This document shows, piece after piece, positions 17,337 to 25,394 of a stretch of 64,000 nucleotides of DNA. How positions within the stretch are numbered: the first letter of the stretch is position 1; each line of letters starts with the position of its first letter. Source of the DNA: Collinsella sp. TM10-22 (GTDB taxonomy: Bacteria; Actinomycetota; Coriobacteriia; Coriobacteriales; Coriobacteriaceae); the NCBI RefSeq assembly GCF_003466125.1, contig NZ_QSOC01000003.1, forward strand, positions 254,615 through 318,614, given 5' to 3'. The notes under the pieces are model-generated. The model had not been told where the DNA came from. It was given only the letters and a program-made list of their open reading frames with translations, and searched no databases. The translations under genes were made by a program, and so were the position numbers.

Positions 17337-18326
17337 ATGGTAAGTATTGTTCTTGCTAGCCATGGTGACTTGGCGGCTGGAATCAAGCAGACGGGCTCGA
17401 TGGTCTTTGGCGATCAGCCGTCTGTAGCCGTGGTCTCGCTCGAGCCGAGCATGGGCCCCGACGACTTCCGCGCCAAGGTCGAGGAGGCAATCGCTTCCTT
17501 CGAGGACCAGGAGCAGGTGCTCTTCCTCGTCGATCTGTGGGGCGGCACGCCGTTCAACCAGATCAGCGGGCTCATCGAGGGCCACGATTCCTGGGCTATC
17601 GTCACCGGTGTCAACCTGCCTATGCTCATCGAGGCATATTCGCAGCGCTTTGACGCAAAGAACACTGCACATGCGATCGCAAAACATCTCGTGACTGAGG
17701 CTAAGGCCGGCGTGCGCGTCAAGCCCGAGTCTCTGGAGCCCGAGGAGAAGAAGCCGGCTGCGGCCGCTGCTGCTCCTGCAGGCGCCATCCCTCCGGGAAC
17801 GGTCATCGGCGACGGGCACATCAAGATCGCCCACGTCCGTATCGACACCCGTCTGCTTCATGGTCAGGTGGCCACCACGTGGACCAAGCAGATCAACCCC
17901 AACCGCATCATCGTGGTTTCCGACGGCGTTGCCCACGACGAGCTTCGAAAGACCATGATCGAGCAGGCTGCCCCTCCGGGAGTCCATGCCAACGTCGTGC
18001 CCATTAAGAAGATGGCCGAGGTCGTCAAGGACACGCGCTTTGGTGACACCAAGGCCATGCTGCTCTTTGAGAACCCGCAGGATCTGCTCAAGGCCATCGA
18101 GGCCGGCGTCGATATCAAGGAAGTCAACATCGGTTCTATGGCTCACTCCAAGGGCAAGGTCGTCGTCACCAACGCTGTCGCTATGGGCGATGACGATGTC
18201 AAGACCATCGAGGCTCTCAAGGCAAAGGGCGTCAAGTTCGAGGTCCGCAAGGTTCCTTCGGATTCCTCCGAGGATCTCGACGCCATGTTGAAGAAAGCTA
18301 AGGCCGAACTGGCCGCTCAAGCATAG
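17337..18326 (+). CDS. PTS mannose/fructose/sorbose-family EIIAB
   Basis: A 329-residue fused phosphotransfer protein of a mannose-family PTS. The start at 17337 sits six bases after AAAGGAGGT. Residues 1-130 are the IIA domain with phospho-accepting His9 in LASHGDLAAG; residues about 140-158 are an Ala/Pro linker; about 160-325 are IIB with the active His near 174 in RIDTRLLHGQVATTW. It takes phosphate from HPr and passes it to the sugar crossing IIC/IID. The IIC gene follows 18 bases later, then IID and a DUF956 gene, the usual order. The sugar cannot be read from sequence; mannose, glucose or an amino sugar are the usual substrates. Confidence 0.95.
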   Translation: MVSIVLASHGDLAAGIKQTGSMVFGDQPSVAVVSLEPSMGPDDFRAKVEEAIASFEDQEQVLFLVDLWGGTPFNQISGLIEGHDSWAIVTGVNLPMLIEAYSQRFDAKNTAHAIAKHLVTEAKAGVRVKPESLEPEEKKPAAAAAAPAGAIPPGTVIGDGHIKIAHVRIDTRLLHGQVATTWTKQINPNRIIVVSDGVAHDELRKTMIEQAAPPGVHANVVPIKKMAEVVKDTRFGDTKAMLLFENPQDLLKAIEAGVDIKEVNIGSMAHSKGKVVVTNAVAMGDDDVKTIEALKAKGVKFEVRKVPSDSSEDLDAMLKKAKAELAAQA

Positions 18327-18344
18327 TAAAGGAGGGTCCGATAC

Positions 18345-19163
18345 ATGTCCGCGCTTACTATTGTTCTAATCGCGATTATCGCGCTGCTTGCCGGTATGGA
18401 AGGCGTTCTGGATCAGTTCCAGTTCCATCAGCCGCTCGTTGCGTGCACGCTTATCGGTCTCGTAACCGGTCACCTTCAGGAGGGCATCCTCCTGGGCGGT
18501 TCGCTTCAGATGATGGCCCTTGGTTGGGCTAACGTCGGCGCCGCCGTCGCACCTGACGCCGCCCTGGCTTCTGTCGCATCTGCCATCATCATGACACTTG
18601 CCCTCAACGGCGGTGTTACTGATTCCGGCAAGGCCGTTACCGCCGCCATCGCCGTCGCCGTGCCTCTGTCCGTCGCCGGCCTGTTCCTGACCATGATCTG
18701 CCGTACCCTGGCCACCGCTATGGTCCACGGCATGGACGCCTGCGCCGAGAAGGGCGACTTCGCCGGTATCGAGCGTTGGCAGTACGCTGGCATCCTCATG
18801 CAGGGTGTTCGTATCGCCATCCCGGCAGTGCTTTTGTGCATCATCCCGGCCGAGGCCGTTACCAACGCGCTTAACGCTATGCCCGACTGGCTGTCCGGCG
18901 GCATGGCTGTCGGCGGCGGCATGGTCGCTTCCGTCGGTTACGCCATGGTCATCAACATGATGGCCACCAAGGAGACCTGGCCGTTCTTCATCCTCGGCTT
19001 CGTCCTGGCTGCCATCCCTCAGCTCACGCTGATCGCCCTGGGCCTCATCGGCATCTCCCTCGCCCTCATCTACCTTGGCCTTAAGGACCTGGCCAAGCAG
19101 GGTGGCGGCATGGGCGGTGGCTCCGGCGACCCGCTCGGCGACATTTTGAATGACTACGAGTAG
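18345..19163 (+). CDS. PTS mannose-family EIIC
   Basis: A 272-residue polytopic membrane subunit that forms the sugar channel with IID. Hydrophobic segments fill the whole length; the family signature GLVTGHLQEGILLGGSLQMM (about residues 39-58) is present, as is AVAVPLSVAGLF. AAAGGAGGG precedes the ATG. The C-terminus is a Gly-rich cytoplasmic tail. The IID gene starts 16 bases after the stop. Confidence 0.95.
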   Translation: MSALTIVLIAIIALLAGMEGVLDQFQFHQPLVACTLIGLVTGHLQEGILLGGSLQMMALGWANVGAAVAPDAALASVASAIIMTLALNGGVTDSGKAVTAAIAVAVPLSVAGLFLTMICRTLATAMVHGMDACAEKGDFAGIERWQYAGILMQGVRIAIPAVLLCIIPAEAVTNALNAMPDWLSGGMAVGGGMVASVGYAMVINMMATKETWPFFILGFVLAAIPQLTLIALGLIGISLALIYLGLKDLAKQGGGMGGGSGDPLGDILNDYE

Positions 19164-19179
19164 GAAGGGAGTGATACAT

Positions 19180-20100
19180 ATGGCAGAGAACAAGATTCAG
19201 CTTTCTAAGTCCGATCGTCAGAAGGTTTGCTTCCGTCATCAGTTCCTTCAGGGTTCGTGGAACTACGAGCGTATGCAGAACGGTGGCTGGTGCTACTCGA
19301 TGATCCCTGCGATCAAGAAGCTCTACACCAGCAAGGACGACCAGATTGCCGCGCTTAAGCGCCATCTGGAGTTCTATAACACTCACCCCTATGTTTCCGC
19401 CCCCGTCATTGGCGTTACCCTCGCCCTCGAGGAGGAGCGCGCCAACGGTGCTCCGATCGACGACGTCGCCATCCAGGGCGTCAAGGTCGGTATGATGGGC
19501 CCGCTCGCCGGCGTCGGCGACCCCGCCTTCTGGTTCACCCTTCGCCCGATTCTGGGCGCTCTGGGCGCTTCCCTGGCCCTGTCCGGCAGCATCGCCGGTC
19601 CGCTGCTGTTCTTCTTCGCGTGGAACATCATTCGTTACGCCTTCCTGTGGTACACGCAGGAGTTTGGCTACAAGGTCGGCTCTTCCATCGCCAAGGATCT
19701 CTCCGGCGGTCTGATGGGCAAGGTCACCGAGGGTGCTTCCATCCTGGGTATGTTCATCATCGGTGCCCTGGTCGAGCGCTGGGTGTCCATCTCCTTCACC
19801 CCGGTCGTCTCCAAGGTCACGCAGTCTGCTGGCGCCTTTATCGACTGGGCTAACCTGCCCTCCGGTTCTGAGGGTGTCAAGGAAGCACTGACGATGTATA
19901 ACTCCATCGGTGCTAACGCCCTTGATCAGGTGAAGGTCACCACGCTTCAGGCTAACCTCGATCAGCTCATCCCCGGCCTTGCTGCCGTGTGCCTGACCCT
20001 TTTTGTCTGCAAGCTCCTCAAGAAGAAGGTCAGCCCGATCATCATCATCCTGGCTCTCTTCGCCGTCGGCATCATCGGTCGCGTCTGCGGCTTCATGTAA
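19180..20100 (+). CDS. PTS mannose-family EIID
   Basis: A 306-residue membrane partner of IIC. I start at MAENKIQLS (19180) because GAAGGGAG at 19164-19171 is eight bases away, rather than at the upstream in-frame codon at 19150, which lies inside the IIC gene. Family signatures are visible: QGSWNYERMQNGGWCYSMIP near residue 22 and GVKVGMMGPLAGVGDPAFW near residue 100. The C-terminus has two hydrophobic helices. A terminator follows at 20157. Confidence 0.95.
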   Translation: MAENKIQLSKSDRQKVCFRHQFLQGSWNYERMQNGGWCYSMIPAIKKLYTSKDDQIAALKRHLEFYNTHPYVSAPVIGVTLALEEERANGAPIDDVAIQGVKVGMMGPLAGVGDPAFWFTLRPILGALGASLALSGSIAGPLLFFFAWNIIRYAFLWYTQEFGYKVGSSIAKDLSGGLMGKVTEGASILGMFIIGALVERWVSISFTPVVSKVTQSAGAFIDWANLPSGSEGVKEALTMYNSIGANALDQVKVTTLQANLDQLIPGLAAVCLTLFVCKLLKKKVSPIIIILALFAVGIIGRVCGFM

Positions 20101-20156
20101 GCACGCTTCGGCTTAAGACAGAGAGTTGCTAGGCAAGGGCTTTTAAGCCATTGAAA

Positions 20157-20204
20157 CGGACCGCACCCGGTTGGTACACTGGATGCGGTCCGATTGTTTT
20201 ATTT
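20157..20204 (+). terminator. Terminator between EIID and the DUF956 gene
   Basis: CGGACCGCA (20157-20165) pairs perfectly with TGCGGTCCG (20184-20192), followed by ATTGTTTTATTT. Because the DUF956 gene follows at once, read-through probably sets its lower level. Confidence 0.85.
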
Positions 20205-20220
20205 GGAGGGCGAGGCGCGC

Positions 20221-20619
20221 ATGGCGCAATCTCAGAACAGCACGGTCGATCTGGCAACGCCGGCAACCTGTCTGATGGGTCTTACCAGTCACGGTAACGT
20301 AATGGTGGGCAATAAGGCGTTTGAGTACTATAACGAGCGCAATCCCGAGGACTTTATTCAGATCCCGTGGGACGAGATCGACTATATCGCCGCCGAGGTT
20401 TTGCGCGGCACCAAGAAGATCACGCGTTTTGCGATCTTTACCAAAGAGAACGGCCACTTTACGTTTTCGACGCGCAATGACAAGGAAACGCTACGCGCGG
20501 TGCGTAAGTACATTGACGAGGACAAGCTCGTTCGTTCGCCCGATTTTATCGACGTGACCGCTAAAGGCGCCAAGAGCATCCCCTCCGTCATCAAAAACCT
20601 CTTTCACAAAGGCAACTAG
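20221..20619 (+). CDS. DUF956 family protein (ManO-like)
   Basis: A 132-residue soluble protein of the DUF956 family, which lies behind mannose-type PTS genes in many Gram-positive bacteria and is thought to modulate them. The start at 20221 follows GGAGGGCGAGG; an upstream in-frame ATG at 20194 lies in the terminator T-run. Features are an N-terminal TCLMGLTSHGNVMVGNKAFE, a PWDEIDYIAAEV segment and FTFSTRNDKETLRAVRKYI. It has no membrane segment. Confidence 0.85.
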   Translation: MAQSQNSTVDLATPATCLMGLTSHGNVMVGNKAFEYYNERNPEDFIQIPWDEIDYIAAEVLRGTKKITRFAIFTKENGHFTFSTRNDKETLRAVRKYIDEDKLVRSPDFIDVTAKGAKSIPSVIKNLFHKGN

Positions 20620-20669
20620 TCATTGGGGACGTTCTTAAACGACTAGTCATTAAAGAACGTCGCAGATGA
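20618..20669. repeat. Diverged GGGGACGTTCTT inverted repeat
   Basis: The left arm (20618-20636) and the core ACTAGTCATTAAAGAACGT match the element at 16967-17020, but the right arm has mutated (CGCAGATGAC). It overlaps the DUF956 stop codon. Confidence 0.65.
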
Positions 20670-20733
20670 CTATCTCGAAGAGCGGCTATGCGCTGCATGG
20701 TAGTGGCGCAAATCTGCTACACTAATACAACAT

Positions 20734-20809
20734 GCCTCCGTAGCTCAGGGGATAGAGCACCGCTCTCCTAAAGCGGGTGTCGACGGTTCGAATCCGCCCG
20801 GGGGCACCA
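20734..20809 (+). tRNA. tRNA-Arg (anticodon CCU)
   Basis: Acceptor stem GCCTCCG/CGGGGGC, D arm GCTC/GAGC, anticodon stem CCGCT/AGCGG with loop CTCCTAA (anticodon CCT), five-base variable loop, T arm with TTCGAAT loop and one A-C mismatch, discriminator A, encoded CCA. The 3' half is repeated downstream (23961 on), so this tRNA is a likely integration site. Confidence 0.95.
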
Positions 20810-20904
20810 GGGAATATGACGGCGTCGCGGGAGCGGCGCCGTTTCTGGTTTGCGGGGGCCGCCGGCGGATTCGGGCCGTCGACACCCGCGTCACCAATTG
20901 CGTC
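20787..20904. repeat. Left copy of 118-bp tRNA-derived repeat (attL-like), with inverted half-tRNA
   Basis: The segment begins in the T loop of the tRNA-Arg, includes its 3' end and the following hairpin, and matches 23961-24078 at about 108 of 118 positions by eye. It also contains, at 20866-20889, a near-exact inverted copy (22 of 24) of the tRNA anticodon-to-T-arm stretch 20773-20796. Confidence 0.75.
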
Positions 20905-21066
20905 TAGAGCCCTCCGGTAGAGTGTCCAAGCCCTAAAGCCCAGTTGATGCTACGGGGTTTAGAGGCGGACTGAAGCAAGGGGAAGACATGTCCGCTCGGG
21001 GTGATAGACTAACGCTGTGGTAAATACAGGACAGTTTGACCGTTTTTCAACCAAGATGGGCGTCCC

Positions 21067-22215
21067 ATGCAACTAAATGCAGCTGATATAGCGCAAAAGA
21101 GAATTGACCTCGGCCTCACCCAAAAGGAGTTCGCCGCCGCCCTTGGTATGGGCTCGTCTGGTGAACGCACCGTTCGGCGCTGGGAGTCTGGGGATACTAG
21201 TCCAACGGCGGCTGAATGCGCCTTTATCGCATCGCTCGATGCGGGGGCTCCATTTGACCAAGGGGAGCGCAGCGACGCGCCTTTTACCTTCTGCGATCTC
21301 TTCGCGGGCATCGGCGGTATACGAATGCCGTTCCAGGAGCTTGGCGGTAGGTGCGTCTTCTCTTGCGAGTGGGATAAGTTCGCCCAGAAAACCTACCGGA
21401 TGAACTATGGAGAGACCCCGGCGGGCGACATCCGTCAGGTCGCATCAAACGATATACCGGACTTCGATGTCCTGCTCGCAGGCTTTCCTTGTCAGCCATT
21501 CTCCCTTGCAGGCGTTTCGAAGAAGCAATCTTTGGGGAGACCCACCGGCTTTGAGGATAAAACGCAGGGAACCCTCTTTTTCGAGGTCGCTCGCATCATA
21601 CGCGACAAGCGCCCGAAGGCCTTCTTGCTTGAGAACGTTAAGAACCTTACGAGTCACGACGGCGGGAAGACCTTCAAGGTCATACGACAGACGCTTGAGG
21701 AGGACCTTGGATACCATATTTTCTGGAAAGTGCTTGATTCAAAAAACTGGACGTGCCAGCACAGGGAGCGCATCTACATCGTGGGGTTCAGGGAGGAAGT
21801 TCCCTTCTCGTGGGATGACCTTGAGGTGCCGGGACCGGGACATACGCTAGGGGAAATCCTCGAAGAGCAACCAAACGAACGCTACACCATTTCGGATAAG
21901 CTATGGGCCTATCTGCGCGCCTATCGCGAAAAGCATGAGGCGGCGGGCCACGGCTTTGGATACTCGATGGTCGGCCCAGAGGACACGACAAGGACGCTTT
22001 CCGCCCGGTACCACAAGGATGGCAGCGAGATTCTGGTCGGGCAGGAAGGAAAAAACCCTCGTAAACTCACTCCCCGCGAATGCGCGCGCCTGCAAGGATT
22101 TCCCGATGAGTTCATCATCCCGGTGTCGGATACTCAGGCATACAGGCAGTTCGGCAACTCCGTGACCGTGCCGGTCGTGCGCTCGGTCGCGAAGTTGATG
22201 ATGGAGGTGTTCTAG
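21067..22215 (+). CDS. DNA (cytosine-5)-methyltransferase, EcoRII/Dcm-like, with N-terminal HTH
   Basis: A 382-residue type II methyltransferase that protects the sites cut by the next gene. Residues about 1-60 look like an XRE-type helix-turn-helix (KRIDLGLTQKEFAAALGMGS, RTVRRWESG), which may let it repress its own promoter. The catalytic motifs follow in order: I DLFAGIGG (77-84), IV PCQPFS with nucleophile C142, VI ENVKNL (189-194), VIII QHRERIYIVG (231-240), then RECARLQGFP and QFGNSVTVPV. The endonuclease starts one base after the stop. Target CCWGG is inferred from the EcoRII-like partner. Confidence 0.92.
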   Translation: MQLNAADIAQKRIDLGLTQKEFAAALGMGSSGERTVRRWESGDTSPTAAECAFIASLDAGAPFDQGERSDAPFTFCDLFAGIGGIRMPFQELGGRCVFSCEWDKFAQKTYRMNYGETPAGDIRQVASNDIPDFDVLLAGFPCQPFSLAGVSKKQSLGRPTGFEDKTQGTLFFEVARIIRDKRPKAFLLENVKNLTSHDGGKTFKVIRQTLEEDLGYHIFWKVLDSKNWTCQHRERIYIVGFREEVPFSWDDLEVPGPGHTLGEILEEQPNERYTISDKLWAYLRAYREKHEAAGHGFGYSMVGPEDTTRTLSARYHKDGSEILVGQEGKNPRKLTPRECARLQGFPDEFIIPVSDTQAYRQFGNSVTVPVVRSVAKLMMEVF

Positions 22216-22216
22216 G

Positions 22217-23431
22217 ATGGACTATGGAGTACTTGGCGCGTATTTTGACGGTGCTGTCGCGAAAACCCTCGCGGGCGTTGACATCATGGGGGCCAATAAA
22301 AGCCACCAGCACGAATTCAACGGCGTGGGGCCTTTGCGCGCGCTTTTCGGAGACGATGACATAAAGGGGATGCGAACTACCTTCGCATATCTCGATGATG
22401 GTGCAGACCCTATATTCGACCATGGTTATACCACTTGGTACGACGCCCGCAGGAAGCATCCAACTAGAACTGAGTATAGGCTCTACTACAACGATAATGC
22501 TGCCATGGGCATGGCCCGTCCGGGCGACCTCATGGTTTTGGCCCTACACGAAGCCAAGGAGGTCGTAATCCTATTTGCCCGAGCGGGGAGTACGGCGGAA
22601 TCTCAAGTTCGCTGGCTCTTCGCGCTCGACGGGGTTGGCGAGAAGGGTTTTACGCCCTCTGCTCGGGAGGATACGCGCATCACGTCGATCGCCGCAAGGA
22701 TTTTGGAGTCCATCGGCATCGAAGTTAGCATGCCGATCGCAGCGGAGAACTTCCTCGACGGTATGATCGAGAAATTCGGCGAGTCCTTCCCCAAAGGGGC
22801 AGACTTCTCAGCCTACTCAGCTTCCACCCTTGGAAAGCTCGATTGGACGGGCGACCCGGATGGCTGCTTGGTCGCTTGTTACGAACGCGAAGAGATGCTG
22901 TTCCGCGTCTTCGAGCGGCATCTCTTGGAGCGCGACCTCGCGCCATACCTTGGCTCGGCGCTTGATGTTGATGGCGTGCTGCGCACCACTATGTCGGCCT
23001 TCCAGCGCCGCAAGTCCCGTGCGGGGACGGCGTTCGAGAATCAACTCTCGATGCTATTCGATGCTAGGGGCATACGCTACTCGGCGCAGAAATACACCGA
23101 GGGCAAATCAAAGCCGGATTTCATCTTTCCCTCTATTGACGATTACCAGGACCCCAAGTTCCCTGTCGCTCGACTGACGATGCTCGGTGCCAAGACAACC
23201 ATCAAGGAGCGTTGGCGTCAGGTGCTTGATGAGGCTGACAGAATCGAGGACAAGCATCTTGTAACACTTGAGCCCGCCGTAAGTGAGGATTACACACGAG
23301 CTATGGCTAAGGACAGGCTCAGCCTCGTTGTGCCCTCATCGCTGTTCGAAACCTACACGCCCGCGCAAAGGGAATGGCTCATGAGCGTCAACGACTTCTG
23401 CAGGCTGGTAGAAGCCCGACAGCACGAGTAG
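22217..23431 (+). CDS. EcoRII-like type II restriction endonuclease
   Basis: A 404-residue restriction enzyme. The N-terminal half (about 1-180) corresponds to the effector-binding domain of EcoRII; the C-terminal half is the nuclease core. RRKSRAGTAFENQL with E274, KPDFIFP with D301 and MLGAKTT with K326 give the PD-(D/E)xK-type site in the order seen in EcoRII, and KERWRQVLDEADRI matches the family. The ATG at 22217 is eight bases after GGAGGT, which lies inside the methyltransferase gene, so the pair is translationally linked. EcoRII enzymes need two CCWGG copies to cut; that is family knowledge and untested here. Confidence 0.88.
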   Translation: MDYGVLGAYFDGAVAKTLAGVDIMGANKSHQHEFNGVGPLRALFGDDDIKGMRTTFAYLDDGADPIFDHGYTTWYDARRKHPTRTEYRLYYNDNAAMGMARPGDLMVLALHEAKEVVILFARAGSTAESQVRWLFALDGVGEKGFTPSAREDTRITSIAARILESIGIEVSMPIAAENFLDGMIEKFGESFPKGADFSAYSASTLGKLDWTGDPDGCLVACYEREEMLFRVFERHLLERDLAPYLGSALDVDGVLRTTMSAFQRRKSRAGTAFENQLSMLFDARGIRYSAQKYTEGKSKPDFIFPSIDDYQDPKFPVARLTMLGAKTTIKERWRQVLDEADRIEDKHLVTLEPAVSEDYTRAMAKDRLSLVVPSSLFETYTPAQREWLMSVNDFCRLVEARQHE

Positions 23432-23459
23432 AACCACGAGACGTTTTTTAGAAATGAGG

Positions 23460-23492
23460 CCGGAGACCAGTTGAGTCTCCGGTCTTCTTTTT
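23460..23492 (+). terminator. Terminator after the restriction gene
   Basis: CCGGAGAC (23460-23467) pairs with GTCTCCGG (23475-23482), followed by TCTTCTTTTTT. Confidence 0.9.
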
Positions 23493-23509
23493 TCACTCGC
23501 AACAGATTC

Positions 23510-23668
23510 GTCGATCACGAGGTGGGATTTGTATTTGGACTGCGCAAACTCTTGGGCAAGGGTGCTTTTTCCAACGCGGCGGGCCCCCTCGAGCATGATG
23601 GCTCGGGATCCATTGCTCGCTTTCCAATCGAGGAGTTTATTGTAGGCCGTACGTCTGAATACTGACAT
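23510..23668 (-). pseudogene. Truncated AAA/DUF4143 ATPase, N-terminal 53 codons
   Basis: On the minus strand the frame from ATG 23668 reads MSVFRRTAYNKLLDWKASNG and then IMLEGARRVGKST, a typical start and Walker A of AAA_14/DUF4143 ATPases, followed by LAQEFAQSKYKSHLVID. Similarity ends near 23510, at the restriction terminator, so Walker B and the whole C-terminal part are missing. The frame stays open to 23336 but that part runs antisense to the restriction gene. Arrival of the restriction-modification pair probably removed the rest. A 34-bp-period repeat lies immediately 5' of its start. Confidence 0.8.
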
Positions 23669-23691
23669 GATTGCCCAATCTAGCTGCTGTA

Positions 23692-23776
23692 TACACGAAA
23701 TGGGAAGTGTGGTTACCTGATTCAATACACGAAATGGGAAGTATATACAGGCCCTTTTCTACACGAAATGGGAAGT
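23692..23776. repeat. Three 17-bp direct repeats at exact 34-bp period
   Basis: TACACGAAATGGGAAGT occurs identically at 23692-23708, 23726-23742 and 23760-23776, separated by 17-base unlike spacers. It begins 24 bases upstream of the ATG of the truncated ATPase (minus strand), where a promoter would be. Read on the minus strand each copy is ACTTCCCATTTCGTGTA. A second array with the same count and period is at 62168-62254. Confidence 0.9.
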
Positions 23777-23917
23777 GCGGGTACCGCTGGAGCTTGTTGG
23801 GATAGATGGAGCGCATGTGTTGCGTCGCTCAGGTATGCTCATATGTGCCTAGAGTTTCACATGCCGAGAAAGGTTGATGGCTGCCATATCCACATACCAA
23901 AACACGGAGCGCTCAGC

Positions 23918-24078
23918 GCCGTCGACACCCGCGTCACCAATTTCCCCGCGGGGGGGAGTTTTCGAATCCGCCCAGGGGCACCAGGGAATATGACGGCGTC
24001 GCGTGAGCGGCGCCGTTTTTGGTTAGTGGGGGCCGACGGCAGATTCGGGCCGTCGACGCTCGCGTCACCAATCGCGTC
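23918..24078. repeat. Right copy of tRNA-derived repeat (attR-like) plus extra 25-bp fragment
   Basis: 23961-24078 repeats 20787-20904. Just before it, 23918-23942 is an exact 25-base copy of 20875-20899, the inner end of the same repeat. The arrangement looks like the remains of two tandem insertions at one site. 23777-23917 shows nothing recognisable. Confidence 0.75.
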
Positions 24079-24452
24079 ATTCGAATCGGCGCTGGGAATT
24101 CAGTGCTTTTCCTCATGCAAGTATCTTCCATCTTGCGTCGCCGTCAGCCGTGAGCGGTCGATTTTTACCGATAAACGGCAAATTAATTCAGAAAAAATCA
24201 GGTAATTTCAAGAATGGTCAAACTTGATTAACAGCAAAACCACAAGGTAGATGGCTTTATACGGTGAAAAACTCTGACACAATAAGAAAAAGAGTGAAAA
24301 ATACTGATTGAAAATGAACTTATGTGGCAGTAATCTACATGTCACAGGGTAAGCCCCGGCGCGCAGGCGGCGGCCCTTATCGAATTACGGATATAGATCA
24401 GGTGCTCGAACGGGCAGAAACGATCAAGGACGAAGGTAAAGGACGTAGAAGC
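24079..24452 (+). promoter_or_regulatory. AT-rich leader of the sugar isomerase / EIIBC operon
   Basis: 374 bases without a convincing gene. 24180-24320 is strikingly AT-rich and has two GTGAAAAA copies, with ACTCT and AGAGT halves facing each other, which could be an operator. An in-frame ATG at 24324 lacks a ribosome site. The promoter of the following genes should lie here. Confidence 0.35.
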
Positions 24453-25391
24453 ATGAAGCTTGCAACTCGTATCAACTCCTATTTTCGCGATGGCGACAAG
24501 AATCTTGATCGCGTGTTCGCGGAGTTCCAGAGCGTGGGCCTCACGCACGTCGACCTCAACTACCCCGAGCACTGCACAGGTGTCACGGCTGAGGACATGG
24601 CCGCCAAGCTCGCAGCTCACGACCTGCAGCTGAACGGCTGCGCGCTGCGCTTCCGGAACGCCTTCCTCAACGGTGACCTGGGCAATGCCGATGATGCCCT
24701 TGCCGCGGAAGCCCTTGAGCTCTGCTACGAGGCGTGCGACTACTGCCGCACTGCCGGTGGCAACACGGTGACCATCTGGCTCGGCCACGACGGCTTTGAC
24801 TACAGCTTCCAGATCGCCTACGCTCGCGTCTTCGACCAGCTCGTAGCCGCATTCCAGAAGGTTTGCGACTACGCGCCCGACCTCAAGATCTCGATTGAGT
24901 ACAAACCCTACGAGGAGCGCGCGTACGCGTTCATCGACTCCATGGGTATGACCGGCATGATTCTCAACGCTGCAGACCGCCCGAACCTGGGCGTCACGCT
25001 GGATTACTGCCACATGCTCATGAAGCACGAGAACCCTGCCATGGCCGCCGACCTGTTCGGCCGCGAGGGCAAGCTCTACGGCATTCACCTAAACGACGGC
25101 AACGGTCGCTTCGACGATGGCCTTATGATTGGTACGTCCACGCCGGTGAAGACCCTCGAGTTCCTCTACTACGTGAAGAAGCACGGTTACGACAGCGCAA
25201 TCTACTTCGACACGTTCCCGGTCATCGAGCCCGCTGCCGGCGAGGCTGCACAGAACGACCAGATGATCCATCTGCTCAACGACGCCATCGAGGCCGTAAG
25301 CATGGAGAAGATCCAATCCGTTATCGATGCAAACGACGCGATTAAGGCAGCCGAGCTTGTCCGCGAGCTCTTCTGCGCAATGGGGAGGTAA
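24453..25391 (+). CDS. Sugar phosphate isomerase/epimerase (xylose isomerase-like TIM barrel)
   Basis: A 312-residue enzyme of the AP-endonuclease-2/xylose-isomerase-like barrel superfamily, which moves carbonyl groups or epimerises sugars using a divalent metal. I start at MKLATRINSY (24453), preceded by AAAGGA; the longer frame from 24324 has no ribosome site and an unusual N-terminus. Metal-site candidates are the Glu in ISIEYKPYE, Asp/His in GVTLDYCHML, His in GIHLNDGNGRFDDG and Asp in AIYFDTFPV. The PTS EIIBC gene starts three bases after the stop, so it probably acts on the imported sugar phosphate. Confidence 0.82.
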   Translation: MKLATRINSYFRDGDKNLDRVFAEFQSVGLTHVDLNYPEHCTGVTAEDMAAKLAAHDLQLNGCALRFRNAFLNGDLGNADDALAAEALELCYEACDYCRTAGGNTVTIWLGHDGFDYSFQIAYARVFDQLVAAFQKVCDYAPDLKISIEYKPYEERAYAFIDSMGMTGMILNAADRPNLGVTLDYCHMLMKHENPAMAADLFGREGKLYGIHLNDGNGRFDDGLMIGTSTPVKTLEFLYYVKKHGYDSAIYFDTFPVIEPAAGEAAQNDQMIHLLNDAIEAVSMEKIQSVIDANDAIKAAELVRELFCAMGR

Positions 25392-25394
25392 CCA

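Larger units (their letters stand above)
20787..24078. mobile_element. Candidate restriction-modification island at tRNA-Arg
   Basis: A 3.3-kb region bounded by two copies of the tRNA 3'-end repeat. It holds a methyltransferase and an endonuclease, a truncated ATPase, a three-copy repeat and a further 25-bp repeat fragment, but no integrase. The repeat copies differ at about ten positions, so any integration is old or came about by recombination between related elements. 20905-21066 is non-coding and should hold the methyltransferase promoter. Confidence 0.5.

Noticed and set aside
23471..23665. 64-codon plus-strand frame
   Set aside because: Antisense to the ATPase remnant, which has a recognisable Walker A.
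23692..23776. Short CRISPR-like array
   Set aside because: Only three 17-bp repeats with 17-base spacers, no leader or cas genes, and placed at an ATPase promoter; an operator triplet fits better.
23768..24205. 145-codon plus-strand frame across the right tRNA repeat
   Set aside because: Runs through the repeat and terminator hairpin, no ribosome site, no family resemblance.
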